A program made the translations under genes and the position numbers. The notes under the pieces were generated by a model. The model had not been told where the DNA came from and made no database searches. It saw nothing but the letters and a program-made list of their open reading frames with translations. DNA of 64,000 bases from Massospora cicadina (taxonomy: Eukaryota; Entomophthoromycota; Entomophthoromycetes; Entomophthorales; Entomophthoraceae): the NCBI GenBank assembly GCA_022478985.1, contig JAKSZP010014546.1:62001-126000 (forward strand), written 5' to 3'. Positions 11,832 to 23,899 of this stretch are shown here, piece after piece; the first letter of the stretch is position 1, and every line of letters begins with the position of its first letter.

Positions 11832-12200
11832 TTGATAGATTCTCTGATTTTTAAATATCTATATTTTGATCAAGAATTTATTATACAAACTGATGCTTCA
11901 TTGATGGTGATTGGCGCCATATTGAGCCAAGTATATGAACTTGGGGATCAATATCTGGTGGCGTATTTGAGACAGAAACTCTCTGCTGCTGAGAGGAACT
12001 ACACTGTAACTGAACATAAATGCCTTGCAGCCATTTACGCCTGTAAACAGTTTCAGGTGTATATCCATGGAACGCACTTCAAAGTGGTGATGGATCACTA
12101 CTTGTTGTGTTGGCTTCCAATTTATGAGAAACAGAAGGATGACTGTCCCGATGAGCACTGAAGTTACAGGCTTATGATTATGAGATTGTCCACTGAGCAT
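11832..12200 (+). pseudogene. RNase H domain of element B
   Basis: Open frame 11832-12161 with FIIQTDASLMVIGAIL, YTVTEHKCLAAIYACKQF and FKVVMDHYLLCWL, giving the Asp, Glu and Asp expected of RNase H. After CWL the frame is disturbed, so the RWALKL connection to integrase is lost. Confidence 0.8.
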
Positions 12201-12429
12201 GGGCTTCTCATCAGAATGCGGATGGCTTATTGCATTTCCCAATGGTCCAGATGGTATACCAGCAGGAGGATGAGTTAATCCAGAGAATGGTCAATAGAGA
12301 AATCAGGAAAAAGCCCCAAAGAATCCAAGGTGTGCTCAGAAAAGTGATGGAAAATACCAAGACCATGGATGGACAAGTTTTCAAGATGATTAATGGGAAG
12401 CAACTAATATTTTCAAAGCTGTCAGAATG

Positions 12430-12990
12430 AGCAGCTATCATTTAAGCCACTCATAAGGTTGTCAGGCATGGAGGCCTGAGAAAATTGACTGACCATATTT
12501 ACCAGTACTACTACTGGGAGTCAATCAACTATAAGTCACAGACTATCTGGATTGCTGTGCGGAGTGCCAGTTACACAAGCCACTTAAGAGTATGACTGGA
12601 TACTGACTGGTCCACCATGGATTTGAGTGGCATATAGTGTCCATTGACATAAAGGGACTACTGACGATGAGCACAGGGAGTCAAGTACATAATAGTTGTA
12701 ATTGATCATCTGATGAGATGGGTTGAGACAAAGGCCCTACCGAAAGTAGATGCTACCTGTACCGCAAAGTTCATCCTGGATCAAGTAGTATCCAACATGG
12801 ATGCCTGCAGGTCCTGCTGAGCGACAATGAGACAAATTTCACATCCCATGTGATCCCACAATTATATGAATTAATGGGGATACAAGGTGTTGTGTCTGTA
12901 CCCTACTGGCCAGAGACAAACAGACTGTTAGAATGAGTTAATGGGACGCTGTCCATGATGCTGAGTAAGCTGAAGCAGAATGAGTGATGG
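12430..12990 (+). pseudogene. Integrase of element B, C-terminus deleted
   Basis: Contains HKVVRHGGL and CCAECQLHKP (zinc region, 12440-12590), SIDIKG (first Asp, about 12637), LLSDNETNF (second Asp, about 12815) and a Glu-containing WPETNRL segment (about 12910), in shifting frames. The sequence then breaks off near 12985 and passes straight into the antisense ORF. Element A has another 350-400 bp of integrase C-terminus at this point, so B has suffered a deletion. Confidence 0.7.
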
Positions 12991-13600
12991 AAGCAAGAGA
13001 GGTGGAAGCTTTGTGGCCCAACTTTGAAGAACTTGGCTGGCAAAGCGAAGAGCATAGGCTGCAAAATCTTGATCTAAGATGTTTTTAAGATTGGAAAAGT
13101 TCATAGCTAAGGACAAAGCCTCAGTGACTTGGGCCCTTAATTCTGCATAGGGCAGTTTAAAATGTATGCTGCTGCTAATGGTTAGTTTGATGGCCAGGAC
13201 AGCTGGCTTGTAATATTTACTGAGTTTGTAAGAGGAACTCTGGAAGCAAGTCCAATATGAAAAGGAACAAACGATTGAGAGTGGAGGGCATTGCTTCAGG
13301 AGGTTTGACAATGATGGTAGGAGTTTCTGATAATGGAGCCGAATCCAGGAGAGTTTCAAAATCTAACTCAGGAATCGATGACAGGAAGGATTGGTCATGA
13401 GTCATTTGAGACAATCGCTAAACTGGTTTCATCAGGGTTGGTTATCATTTCTGGTTATTTCATGGAAAGACTGGCTACTGGTACTCAACTGGGAGTATAA
13501 GTCCTTGAAGGACCATAGAAGAGGTTCCAGCATGCAGATTAAAACATCAGTTGGAAAAGCCAAAGGTTTTTATCAGACAAGCTATTGAGCAGCTGTTAGT
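12990..13600 (-). pseudogene. Antisense accessory ORF of element B, unknown protein
   Basis: Minus-strand homologue of the ORF at 1560-2720 of element A. It reads IPELDFETLLDSAPLS (about 13375), YYKPAVLAIKLT, SIHFKLPYAELRAQVTEAL (about 13170), NILDQDFAAYALRFASQVL (about 13080) and SWATKLP (about 13020), in the same order as A. Upstream, a degraded GPSRTYTPS segment near 13520 also matches. The 3' part present in A is missing here because of the deletion at about 12985. Two frames are needed, so the gene is broken. No family recognised. Confidence 0.6.
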
Positions 13601-13776
13601 ACCAAGACTCAAAATTTGAAATATAAGATGGATGAGATGGGGATGTCAGACTTTTATTATAGCTGACATATGCACTCTGAATCAATTAAGCTCTAATTTC
13701 ATAGAAATTAATCTCAAAATTAATGGGGTATGTTTTCCAGAGAAGATTAAAAATGATATGAGCCAGGAGGTTATTA

Positions 13777-14631
13777 TAAGGAGAGTGTCTATAACTCTCC
13801 TGTTTCCAGCGTGGTGGTGCTTGGTGCACAGAGCCAATGCATGGAAACTAGCCATTAGAACCAAATTTACTAGAGCCTATCAGAGGATGCTGGAGCAATA
13901 ATAACTCAAAGGGAAAAGTGAGATCAATATAAAAAATACAACACCAAAAATGATGCGGTGCACACAGGGGAAAGGGGTAACCGTCCCAGGTTGGAGAGAA
14001 CTTGGGCAAACCAATGGTGCACTAGGAGCTAACCAGATTGTGAGAAAAATGGTATGTGTGTATGTAGCGCGAGACCTCCTCAAAAATGTCTGCGCACAGG
14101 ATTGTTCAAAACAACATAAGTAAAAATGGGCAAAACTGGAAAGATTTTATTATGAAGTCAGCCAACAAAAACTGTTGGTCACAAAAAAACAAATATAAAC
14201 ATTGTCTGGGTAATTTGGGGTCTCCCAAAGTGTCCTAAGCACTGATTCACCAATAGTCAAATACTCCCATCTGAATTGGTATTATACCAACACTGGCTTC
14301 ACTTGAGTAATCAATTAAAGTTGTATCTGACCTGAACGCATAATTTCATAGATGGAATGGGTTTCAAAACCCCATTCCTCAACTAACTGAATTGAACCAT
14401 CCGTGTTAATAGAGTAAACTGTCCGTTTTAAAACCTGGACCAACACAAGGGGCTGGGCATTAGGCACCTCACTAGTACCAACCTGGGCATATTGTCTTTT
14501 ACCCAGCGTTGGTCTACTGTGTGCCTGAGGTCAGGAAGGGCCTGAAGCTTCACCTTCTGGGCCTCCTGGCGACCAGCCTTATTCTTGGGATTGGTCCCCA
14601 CTATCATGCCATCTAACTATGACAATTATTA
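13777..14631 (-). mobile_element. Unclassified insertion in element B
   Basis: A and B align up to about 13776 and again from about 14632, so these roughly 855 bp are extra in B. The borders share a short TTATTAT, which may be a target-site duplication. The minus strand has open stretches, including RHTVDQRWVKDN (about 14530) and a frame near 14515-14330 with QLVEEWGFETHSIYEIM. The VDxxW motif also occurs in the repeats at 40-44 kb, suggesting a fragment of that family. No transposase or terminal inverted repeat seen. Confidence 0.45.
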
Positions 14632-15039
14632 TGAGAAAACAACAAGGGTGAACATAAAAGATCATTCTTAATTAGGCCATGAAATGAACATTGATGGCAA
14701 GAATCTCTTGTCTAGGATGAGGAGAACATCAGAAAATTGAGGATGCCAGACCAAGAATACTGAAGATAACAGTAGGTCATATGCCCTGACAGGGGGAAAA
14801 TTGGATCCTAGTATTAGTATCATCTGAGTAAATTGTCAGCCCAGCATAACAGAAGGTCGTGGGGACGACGCTCTGAGTAAGAAGTAGCGATGAGGAAGAG
14901 GAAGAGAGCCTCATGCTGAAAGTCATCCTGAGCAGCATTGAGTACTGCCTCAACATACTCTGCTTGAACAAATGAAGTATTCCACTGAGTGTATGAAGAG
15001 CTGTTCTCCTTCCTTGATCCTTTTCTTGCTGGAAATCTA

Positions 15040-15054
15040 GGCAAGAGGGGCATG
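15040..15054 (+). promoter_or_regulatory. Polypurine tract of element B
   Basis: GCAAGAGGGGCATG directly before TGTTGGGA, the start of the 3' LTR; equivalent to 954-968 of element A on the other strand. Confidence 0.65.
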
Positions 15055-16190
15055 TGTTGGGATTCTTGCCCATATATCCCAGCTGACTAAAATACCAGGG
15101 ATTGCTAGGGGATAATTCCCTAAAGCAAAGTAAATTGGATATCAGTTGATAGAATTTTGGGATAACAATGTTTGGGGGATTTTAGGTTATTCTCCTGGGT
15201 CAGATCCATTGGGGGTTGACCCATACAAATGCTTAAGATCTTGCCGGGCAGAGTTGCTGATGAAATAGGGGCATCTGATAGTTGATCAACTATCAGGTGT
15301 ACCAATTAGGATTTATCAGGTTTCATGACCAACCAATTGGGAATTTAAGGATCAATTTTTGGGGGGAGTGTTGCTGCCTGCAACTAACAAATCGATCAGT
15401 TGGTTTGTGACCTGCCTTAATGGGTAACAAGTCCCATTACCTAAGCAGGTTACTTGCCAAATATGGTTGGTTTTTCTGGGATCGAGCGGAAAATGTTAGG
15501 GACACGTTTTCTGACTCTTTCCATTTTTAGGTCTCAAGGATGTCCAACAATGGAATCCTAGCCAGGATAAGGAAAACCATTGCTGCTGAGACGAGGATAG
15601 GTAATTCAATGGCAATGGCTGCCATTTTATCAAGGAGGTGCCAACTGAGGTTGGGCGCCGAATTCCCACTATAAATTTCCTAAAGAATTCACTAATAAAA
15701 AAACACCACTTCACCCATCACTTTTCACGGAGTATTATCTAAATACACTTTATCAGAATCCATTTTGAGTTCTATTCTTTCTAAAGAAATTATTGCTGTG
15801 TGCTCTAAATGGTAGACTCTTTAGGATAAAGAGTAAGGATCTGAGTGGGGATCCAGAGAAGAAAGGTTGAATCAAAATGGGGATTGCTTCTAACATTGTG
15901 TCAACAAAGAGAAACTGTAAACAGGTATCTGAGCATAGATTAAGTTAGGAAGTACCTGGGAACGAATCCATATTCAGGACATCATAAGTATTTTGAGAGG
16001 AAATACTAGCCAAGCGTTGAGCTGAATTCTAGTACTTCAATTCAACTATGGATAATAGTCTCCATACTATTAACAAATGAATATATCAATTTTCACTATT
16101 AAAGAACGCGGAGAATTGCACAACAAGAAACTGTGCAGTTGATACATTTATAGGACTATTAGCCGATAATATTCAGAAAACCTTAAATGA
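15055..16190 (+). repeat. 3' LTR of element B
   Basis: Begins TGTTGGGA and matches, in inverted orientation, A's LTRs; its last 220 bp match 8097-8309. At about 1.13 kb its length agrees with the A LTR. The right border, near AGAAAACC at 16181-16190, is estimated from where similarity to the 5' LTR ends. Confidence 0.8.
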
Positions 16191-16569
16191 TAACACTATC
16201 ATATATTCCTAATATTTAAACTATCAATTATAAGTGACAGAACCATCATTGCTCACTTGAGCTATCAGAAACCCTCAGAGTAATACCCAGACCATTCTAA
16301 ATGACCATATGATTGGTACTGGGTTAAGCTAGTATCTCACTATAACCTGATGATTAAAGAGACTAGTATGATATTTTCACCTTTAATCGCCAATGTTGAT
16401 TTGAACTTACAATTTTATAATAATTATTATTGAGTAAAATTACTGTTACTTAACATTGGGCTTAATTCCAGTTAATGAGGAGCCTTATTTAGCATACGCT
16501 AATAGTTGCATATCAGTGAGGCATGACCCCTAGAAGGAGGCTTTACCCAATAAAGGTTGAAACTTGACA
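16191..16569. repeat. Array long repeat L1 (left-truncated)
   Basis: First of three copies of a non-coding repeat of about 710 bp. This copy lacks its left part because element B abuts it. Shared landmarks are GAACCATCATTGCTCACTTG, TATCTCACT and GAGGCATGACC, and the copy ends in CTTGACA at 16569. The repeats look like LTRs of a short non-coding (TRIM-like) element, but their left end GGAGCAACACC lacks a TG start, so the LTR assignment is uncertain. Confidence 0.6.
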
Positions 16570-17390
16570 GAACCCCCTCCAAGGCTCAGCTAGGTGTTAA
16601 GATCCAAAGTGGGGACATCAGATTTTCCAGGCACAGTTTAACATGGGCATCAGGACCAGTTACGATTCTGTTCTCACGGTATTTTATAACAAAGTGAAAT
16701 ATCAAACTAACAGAGTTGTATGGGCCAAAAGGTCGTTGGCGCGGACACAGTAAAGAGATCTGGTAAGCTTCATTGGGGAGTGGCCTGCATCAGGGATTGG
16801 CTCCAGGAAGATCATCAGCATCAGAGCTGGCATTGGGAAGAGGCCCCAGAAATATTATTGGCATTGATTGCTGGCATTTATAAAAACATTAGAGATTGGC
16901 CCTGACATTGGTTATTGACCCAGAGAGCATTTATTAATTAAATATTAGGGCTAGTAAAGTAAAAAACATTAGATTAGATGTAGTATATTATATAAATCAG
17001 ATCAGACGGTGTTGCTCCACTCAATCCTGCTTGATGTTTTGGAGTGCCATTGGACTAATTTATGACATTTTATGCATTCAATCCTGGTCAGATTCATCTC
17101 CTCATCCTAGTTTAGAGCATCTGTGACAGCAGAGAAAAGTCCAGTGTTAAATTGGTTTTTGAGATTTAGTTTTTAACCTGTGTTTTTTGAGGCCAAGTTT
17201 TTAAATTAAAATCAGACCAGCTGGAGGAAACCCCAACTGATCCTAATATAAACCCTCTTTTTCCTTGAACGCTTTATGAGAGTTATGCAGGGGGTCAGAA
17301 TGGGGACCGTTCCTCCTCCTTACTAATTTGTAGCCCTCATAGGGGACATGGGGGCACCTGCAGGGAGCACCATTTTCTTGGGTTTGCGGG
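16570..17390. repeat. Array internal segment I1, non-coding
   Basis: 821 bp between L1 and L2, matching 18980-19378 plus 24600-25027 of I2. No credible ORF. At 16960-16980 it shows TAAAGTAAAAAACATTAG uninterrupted, which is the empty counterpart of the LINE insertion site in I2. Confidence 0.65.
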
Positions 17391-18979
17391 GGAGCAACAC
17401 CTAACTGGCCCATTGTTGATCTAGGGCCCTGAAGCCCCCAGCGAGTTAGTAGGCCTTAAGGGTCGAGGAATGCTACAATAGGACTAAGGTAGGTGAGAGA
17501 TGATATGTTTATTAAAATAAAGCCACGAGCTATTTATAGTACCACAAGGCTTTAAGTGGGAAGATTCAAGAAAGTCAGGTAGTGGGAGATAGGTGATAAG
17601 TGCCTAGGATAAGGGAATTCTTAGCATCGCTTGCCAATAGAGATATAAATAAAATACTTTTAATACATATGTTGGTCAGATATCCTCAGCTTATAGTTGC
17701 CAGTAGCCATAAGATTTAAATACTATTGTGGATCTATTCTGATAGTTTAAACTAGTGTTATAAGTGGTGGAACCATCACCACTACATGAGCTATCAGAAA
17801 CCTCAGTATGATAGTCATTGTTGAGTAATTGACTGTACCTAATTGTCAGATATTCGATAGGGACATAATAATGTTAGCATGTTTAAAAACTTATTATGGA
17901 TCATATCATATATAAGCGATTATGGACCAGGTATATTCTAAGCTTATGCAAAGCTTAGAATCCGCGGCCTAGCGATTTCACTTAATTATAGTTGACTATG
18001 ATGACATGGGCTTGAGGGCTTTGCTGGTTAGGTCAGACTTGGATTAAGTTTTAACTCAATGACTCGGGCACATGGGCTTTGTTGGTCTATGTCAAAATTA
18101 GTTTTTAATGTTGGTCAAGTTTTCAATCGAATTAATTACTAATTAGTGATATGAATCACCTTGGTATGTGCTGCCAATTGCACATGAAAGCAAATCAGTT
18201 CAGCTATTTTGAAGACATGTACAAAATTCCATCTCAAGAATGACGACGGTGTTTACACTGACCCTGAGGCTGAGCATGATGCCCTGAGTCAAAGTATACA
18301 TAGACGTTCTTACAAACTTTTTATGTGGATAAATGCCACTGAAAATTAGACGCCATGGGTAAGATGTGGTGAACATCAAACCCTATAAATAACCCTTAAG
18401 TTGACACTAATAAAATATATTTCCTCTACTGGACGAGTTTATAATTTATCTTATAAACTTCTTGTTTTAGCACTTCATTTTGTACTAGTTGATTTTCACT
18501 TGGGATCAGTAGGATCATGGCGGCATGCCATCGTCCAAGTGAAATGACAGGGTATATAATTGGAGTATTACCAAGAAGCTATATTATAAATTTTTAATTC
18601 ACCATCCTGTCTATTGTCCTCACACAATAGACGCTCAAAACCATATCCCACCCTTGAAGAAGAACCAGCCCTCTGAAGCAGACCCCCAAATTCAACAGTA
18701 ATACCATCCTAAAATGACCATATGATTGTTATTTGGTGTTAGCCGGTATCTCACTGTAACCTGATTAATTAATAAGACTAGTACAACAATTTCAACTTTA
18801 GTTGTCAGTGTCAATTCAAACCTATAACATATAGTGGTTATTATTGAGGCAAATCCCTGATACTTCAAATTGTCTAACTCAAGCTAATGAGGAGCCTGAT
18901 TCAGCATTTGCTAAATGTTGCCTATTAATGAGGCGTGACCTTTATAAAGACTTCACCCAATAAAAGATGAATCTTGACA
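17391..18979. repeat. Array long repeat L2, split by an insertion
   Basis: Starts GGAGCAACACC at 17391, follows L3 (25626-26336) up to CCTCAGTA at 17808, and resumes at 18701 (ATACCATCC) to end with CTTGACA at 18979. The intervening 17809-18695 is a later insertion. L2 is shared by the two internal segments, giving an L-I-L-I-L array, which is typical of recombination between tandem LTR-type elements. Confidence 0.6.
17809..18695. mobile_element. 887-bp insertion, possible solo LTR
   Basis: Interrupts L2. Both borders carry CAGTA (17804-17808 and 18696-18700), consistent with a 5-bp target-site duplication. It begins TGATAGTCATTG and has no ORF. A TATA-like CCTATAAATAACC near 18383, followed by AATAAAATATATT, would suit an LTR promoter. 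At 18494-18544 there is a hairpin with perfect 10-bp arms, TTTCACTTGG and CCAAGTGAAA, enclosing a second small palindrome, ATGGCGGCATGCCAT. Its end does not clearly read CA, so the solo-LTR call is tentative. Confidence 0.4.
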
Positions 18980-19363
18980 GAACCCCCTCTAAGGCTCAGT
19001 TAGGGTCAAAAGCCAAATTGGGGGAATAAGATCTTCCAAGCATAGTTTGGTATGGGCAACAAGAGCAGTTAAGATTCTGTGCTCTCAGGTTTGTAAAACA
19101 GAGAAAGATAGAATAACGGAGTTGTATGGGCCAAAATGGCATTAGCGCGGACACAATGGAGAGATCTGGTATTTGTCATCGGGGAGTAGTCTTGGCATCA
19201 GGGATTAGCTCCAGGAAGATCATCAGCATCAGAGCTGGCATTGGGAAGAGGCCCAAGAAATATTATTGGCATTGATTGCTGGCATTTATGAAAACATCAG
19301 GGAATGGCCCTGGCATTGGGTATTGGCCCAGAGAGCATTTATTAATTAAATATTAGGGTTAGT

Positions 19364-19378
19364 AAAGTAAAAAACATT
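19364..19378 (+). repeat. Target-site duplication, left copy, of LINE
   Basis: AAAGTAAAAAACATT, repeated exactly at 24600-24614. Its A-rich character fits the preference of L1-type endonucleases. Confidence 0.85.
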
Positions 19379-19458
19379 GCTTTTCTTTCTCGTAACAATC
19401 ACTTTAGTTACTACAATTCGATTTGAACAGCAAATTTGGATAATCACACACAGGAAAG

Positions 19459-20882
19459 ATGGGCGACTTTAATAACAAATATAATACAACATGGGCAAGC
19501 GTCGCGGCAAGCGGTGCGCTTAATGGTGCAACTAATGGCAAGAAACGCCCTGGAGGGGGACCAGGATCCCAATCTGCAAAGAAATTGCAAACTCAGACAC
19601 CATCTGGGTTTATTGTATTTACTGTAAAGCACGCGCAATACATGTACATTCAATTCAACCAACCTTTGTCAAAGGTGGAACACGGGATCAGACTCTTCCT
19701 TGGGGATGAGTCACCGACCCTGTGGGAGAAAACATGTGAGGCACAGCCCTCACTTTTCCCTCACGCGGTGTACGTAGCCACCAACAACATGGGCCATGGC
19801 TGGATCAATATTGGTTTTAAAACAGCTGATGAAGACGATGCTGCAGCAAAAATCTGCGTGGAAATTGCCCTCCCTGAGGGCAAAAAAATTGTGCGCACCC
19901 GCACACCAGATGGAACAAAGTGAAAACTTTGTTCATCTCCTTTGACTTACTCCCCACCAACCTTCCTTGTAAGGTAATCAAGGAGGAGCTCCGCAAAGGT
20001 CTTGTGGCCTATGGAGAAATCCAACAACTCAAATTACAGCGATTTCGCTTAATGCCCAACCTGTGCACGGGCAAAGCTATTGTTGTAATCAACCCCTTCC
20101 CAGAAGTGGAAGAGGATTTATTCAGAATTCCCCGCACAGCAGAATTTCACTTCACAGATGGGGGCCAGTTAGCTGCATTCCGAGTTACACCAGAACGCGC
20201 ACCACCCATTTGCAACCACTGTGGCTCACTGGGCCACAAGGAACATGCATGCCCTGTAAAAGAGGGCTTAATGGAAAATGATTTTTGTGAAGAAGCTATG
20301 GACGAAGATAATGAAAACTTCGCCAAAATGACTGATGGCCACCACCCATTCCGCTGGGGTGAAGATGGACTATACTCCATCGTGGACCCAGTTACAAGTA
20401 AACAGCGTAAAGCAGCACAAAAAGCCCGCAAGAGAGCAGTGGCTGAAGCGGCGGCACACGCGTAATCTGCCATTAACCATGGACAAATTCAGGAGGATAT
20501 TTTGGATATTCACCGAACTAACCAATCAGAACAATATGCCCAGGTCGAAAATTTTCACATTAACCAGACTGAGCCACAAAGCATCATCAGTCATGCACAT
20601 ACTGAGGAACAATGCAACCGAAATTTGGGTGAAAATGCGGTGCACAATGCAACAAAGTTGAACCCCAAAAATATAAAATCCAATCAACAACCCGCATCAA
20701 ATCAACATGAGACCTGTGCAGGAAAAGTTGACGCAAATGCAAAAAACTTCAATTCCCTTGAATCATTAGGTCAGATCAAGGGAACCAACAATGGCAGTGA
20801 AAGAGTTGGAGTACAGATGCGGAGCATGGCCAAAATGAGCCGCGGTGGGATAGGACCAGAGGGTCCTCCCAACTGCTCCTGA
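19459..20882 (+). pseudogene. LINE ORF1, RNA-binding protein
   Basis: Binds the LINE RNA to form the retrotransposition particle. Starts with ATG at 19459 (MGDFNNKYNTTWASVAASG). Two stretches look RRM-like: AVYVATNNMGHGWINIGFK (about 19765) and TLFISFDLLPTNLPCKV followed by GLVAYGEIQQLKLQRF (from 19925). A canonical CCHC knuckle, CNHCGSLGHKEHAC, lies at about 20210-20254. A one-base frameshift near 19920 separates the first 154 codons from the rest, and a TAA at 20463 interrupts a Gln/Asn-rich C-terminal tail that stays in frame to 20882. The homologous ORF1 at 58 kb reads through the first break in one frame. Confidence 0.8.
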
Positions 20883-20894
20883 GGCGCCGCGGGC

Positions 20895-21600
20895 AACTCA
20901 GTGTCAATAGGGACATTAAACATCGGGGAGCCAGGGCTCATACGTCCCAAGCCAAAAAGCTGGCATTCCTGCGAAAACCTCTTGTAGACATCTTGGCCAT
21001 CCAAGAAACCCACTGCCTACAAGGGGAAGAAGAATCCTGGTCAACCAGGGTCGCACCATCACAATCAGTATGGACATCTCACTGTAGGGTGATAGTCCAA
21101 AACAACAAAAAATTTAAAATTACAAATTCATCATCACACTTGCACAGTCGAGTCCTGGTAGCAACAATCACATGCCAAGATGAAATAATTTTGTTAGCAT
21201 GTATCTACGCACCATGCACTGCAACTGAGAGAAAAAAAAATTTGAAAAAATTTCTACCATCATCCTCCCACCAGATATCATCATGGTAGGCTATTTCAAC
21301 TGCTGGGATAACCCCAATACAGATTGATGGCCTAATCCCACGGGATACCCACCTGGACACATTGAATATTGCACAATGAAGGCATCTCTTGGCTTACAGG
21401 ATGCTCTTCCTCTCAATTCACCAATCCTTCCCCATATGACAAGACCCAACATATGTGAGGGACTGCTCATATCAATGATTCATATTGACCACATCCTCAT
21501 CCCACAATCCCACTACTCAAGAATCTCCAAATTTACAACAAAAAGATCAATTTTTCTGATCACCGATTAGTTACGGTGCAGTTAGCGCCAACCCAATCCC
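20895..21600 (+). pseudogene. LINE ORF2, endonuclease domain
   Basis: APE-type endonuclease that nicks the target DNA. Motifs in order: SIGTLNIG (about 20905), DILAIQETHC with the catalytic Glu (about 20990), IYAPC (about 21203), GYFNCWDNP (about 21293), HIDHILIP (about 21485) and FSDHRLVTV (about 21553). The GDFN motif is expected at the fourth position; here its Asp is Tyr. Stops at several points, for example near 21327, break the frame. Confidence 0.8.
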
Positions 21601-22194
21601 ACACACAGGTGTCGCCTTGGAGAAAGCTTCACCCAGAAAATATAAGATTGCCTGAGATATCTGACTGGGTTGAAAACAAGGCTACAAACCCAGAATTCAC
21701 AGCCCCATTCAGTTTGGATCCCATCGGAACATGTGAAAATTTCAAAAAAGATTTAATCAACAAAACCTGACATATTGCATCACGCAAGTACACCGCGGAC
21801 ACAGCCACAATCAAGCGTACCTTGGCAGAGCTAGACCACCTGGAAATAAATACTCTGAGATCTGGCTATAACCCTAATTGGGGACGCAAATGGGCAGAAA
21901 TTTCAGCCTGACTTAACAATCTCATCTTTGAACACCAACACAGAATCAAAGTATTGAACAATATTAAGTTCATAAAGGAAGGCGAAACCTGTTTGACATA
22001 CTTTTTCCGCCAATTCCACTCCCACGGAAACCAGCCCACATGCACACAGGTCCGCAAGACCAACGGCACCGTGGCAACTGACCCTGAGGAGGTCAAGGCG
22101 GAAGTACACTGCTATTACACCAAATTTTATTGCGATATGCCAACAGATCCACAAAAATTAAAGAATTTATTCAAACTGCCAAGATACAAAGTAC

Positions 22195-23738
22195 ACCACC
22201 AAATTACAATATACTATCCCTTATCACATGGGAGGAGCTTTGGGAAACAGTTCGCGGTGCATCACGTAGGAAATGCCCAGGGCCTGATGGGATACTCTAC
22301 AAATTTTACAAAAAATATTTTCAACAAATCGCCCCCTCCTATTTGCGTCAATGAACCAGAGTTTGTTAGAAACACGCCTATTATCAGGAGGTCATACACC
22401 TAGTTATAACCTTGTATAAAAATGCTGACAACTTGGACTTGGCCAACTGGTGCCCAATTGCACTCTCCAACACTGACACAAAAATTCTAAAGAAAATTCT
22501 AGCAGCTAGATCAGGCGCAATTGTATCTGACGCCTTATCACCCAACCATTTGGGTTTATACCAGGGCATTGAATCTGGAACAACATACACCCTGTTGCAA
22601 ACATTTGCCAATCCAAAGCAACTGGTGCCCTGGTCTTCTTGGATCAGGAAAAGGCTATGACCGTGTTAGCTGGCCATACCTAAAAGAATGTCTACATGCC
22701 TTCAAGCTCCCACCAAGATTCATAAAATGGGCGATGCTCCTAACAGAATCTGCAACCATGGCTGTGTGCGGCCCTGGATTCCTAACAAACAATATCAAAC
22801 CACACAGAGGGCTCAAACAAGGGGATCCCCTCAGCCCACTGCTATACAATTTCAGCTTTGACCCGCTCCTCCGAGTAACTGACTCACGTCTCATGGGGAT
22901 AACCGCACAAGGACAACCAACAGTCAAGATACTGGCCTTTGCAGATGACTGCGTAGCAGGTATAGCAAACAATGAAGATGCCCAACAGCTGGAACACACT
23001 ATAGAGGAATACTCCAAGGTGAGCAATGCATCGCTCAACAAAAGGAAGACAGAAAACATCTTCTTAGGCAAATACACAAACAATTGGGCCACAACATCAG
23101 AACCTCACACCAACACTCGAATAAAAAACCCAATTATATTACCCTTTGCAACACCTCCCACCACCACTCCTGTCCAACACCTTGGAATCTGGCTAGAATC
23201 AGGGGGATATTCTAATGAGACAATTGAAAGTAACCTGTTACAACGGGTATCCAAAAGCGTCGCCTTTCTCAAGGGAAGAACCCCAGGACTAACAGGACGA
23301 GTTACAGTTGCTAACTCGCTCATCCTCCCAATACTGTGGTACCAGGCCCATGCGATAGCCTTCTCACCTACCTCTATAACCTCAATTCGCGCGCTTATCC
23401 AGGGCTGGCTGTGGCCTGGCTCTCACCCTCCTATACGGATGGAAACACTATTTGGCCCACGCTTAAGCGGAGGCATGGGACTAATAGATTTTGCGAGTCA
23501 TGCCAATCACATCCTAGGTACCTGGATAAAGGAAATCCTTGCTCCAGACCTCCCGCAACAACATTGGTCCAGAGCAGCAAGGACTAACTTTGCACAGGCG
23601 CTCAATTTACCAACCCACATAGTCCACCCAGACTACTTTCATACCTTGCCAAGCACCCTACTGCAACGGGTCTGCATGGAACCTCCCCTCATTTCAAACA
23701 TATCCTCCGAACTATCCGTCATATGGGATGGACCATAG
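22195..23738 (+). pseudogene. LINE ORF2, reverse transcriptase domain
   Basis: Copies LINE RNA at the nicked target. It begins with WEELWETVRGASRRKCPGPDG (near 22230), continues with ANWCPIALSNTDTKI (22440) and then runs in one long open frame, 22521-23738: DRVSWPYLKEC, GLKQGDPLSPLLYNFSF (about 22810) and the catalytic FADDC (about 22937). Both active-site Asp residues are intact. Frameshifts lie near 22350-22420 and 22640. No RNase H domain is apparent, as in L1-type elements. Confidence 0.9.
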
Positions 23739-23899
23739 AGAACATGGGTACTATACAGGGAAGGGGACGACCCAGCCCCCAATTCAAATTAAGAAACCCA
23801 GAAAACCACCCCCAGAGGGATATGCTCGCAACAACCCCAAGCATAGCTAGGATAGAATACCTAGATATGCTGGACATTCCCTATGATTTAACCACACAG

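Larger units (their letters stand above)
8097..16190 (+). mobile_element. Ty3/gypsy element B, 5' LTR split by element A
   Basis: Same family as A but on the plus strand. The visible part starts inside its 5' LTR, because A lies in the missing left portion. Order: primer site 8312, gag, protease, RT, RNase H, integrase, antisense ORF, polypurine tract, 3' LTR 15055 to about 16190. The C-terminal part of integrase and part of the antisense ORF are deleted near 12985. An extra segment of about 855 bp (13777-14631) is absent from A. Many stops and frameshifts. Beyond its 3' LTR the sequence enters the middle of a long repeat of the 16-26-kb array, so B appears to have inserted there. Confidence 0.8.

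Noticed and set aside
22655..23092. 145-aa minus-strand ORF
   Set aside because: Shadow of the LINE reverse transcriptase frame on the plus strand.
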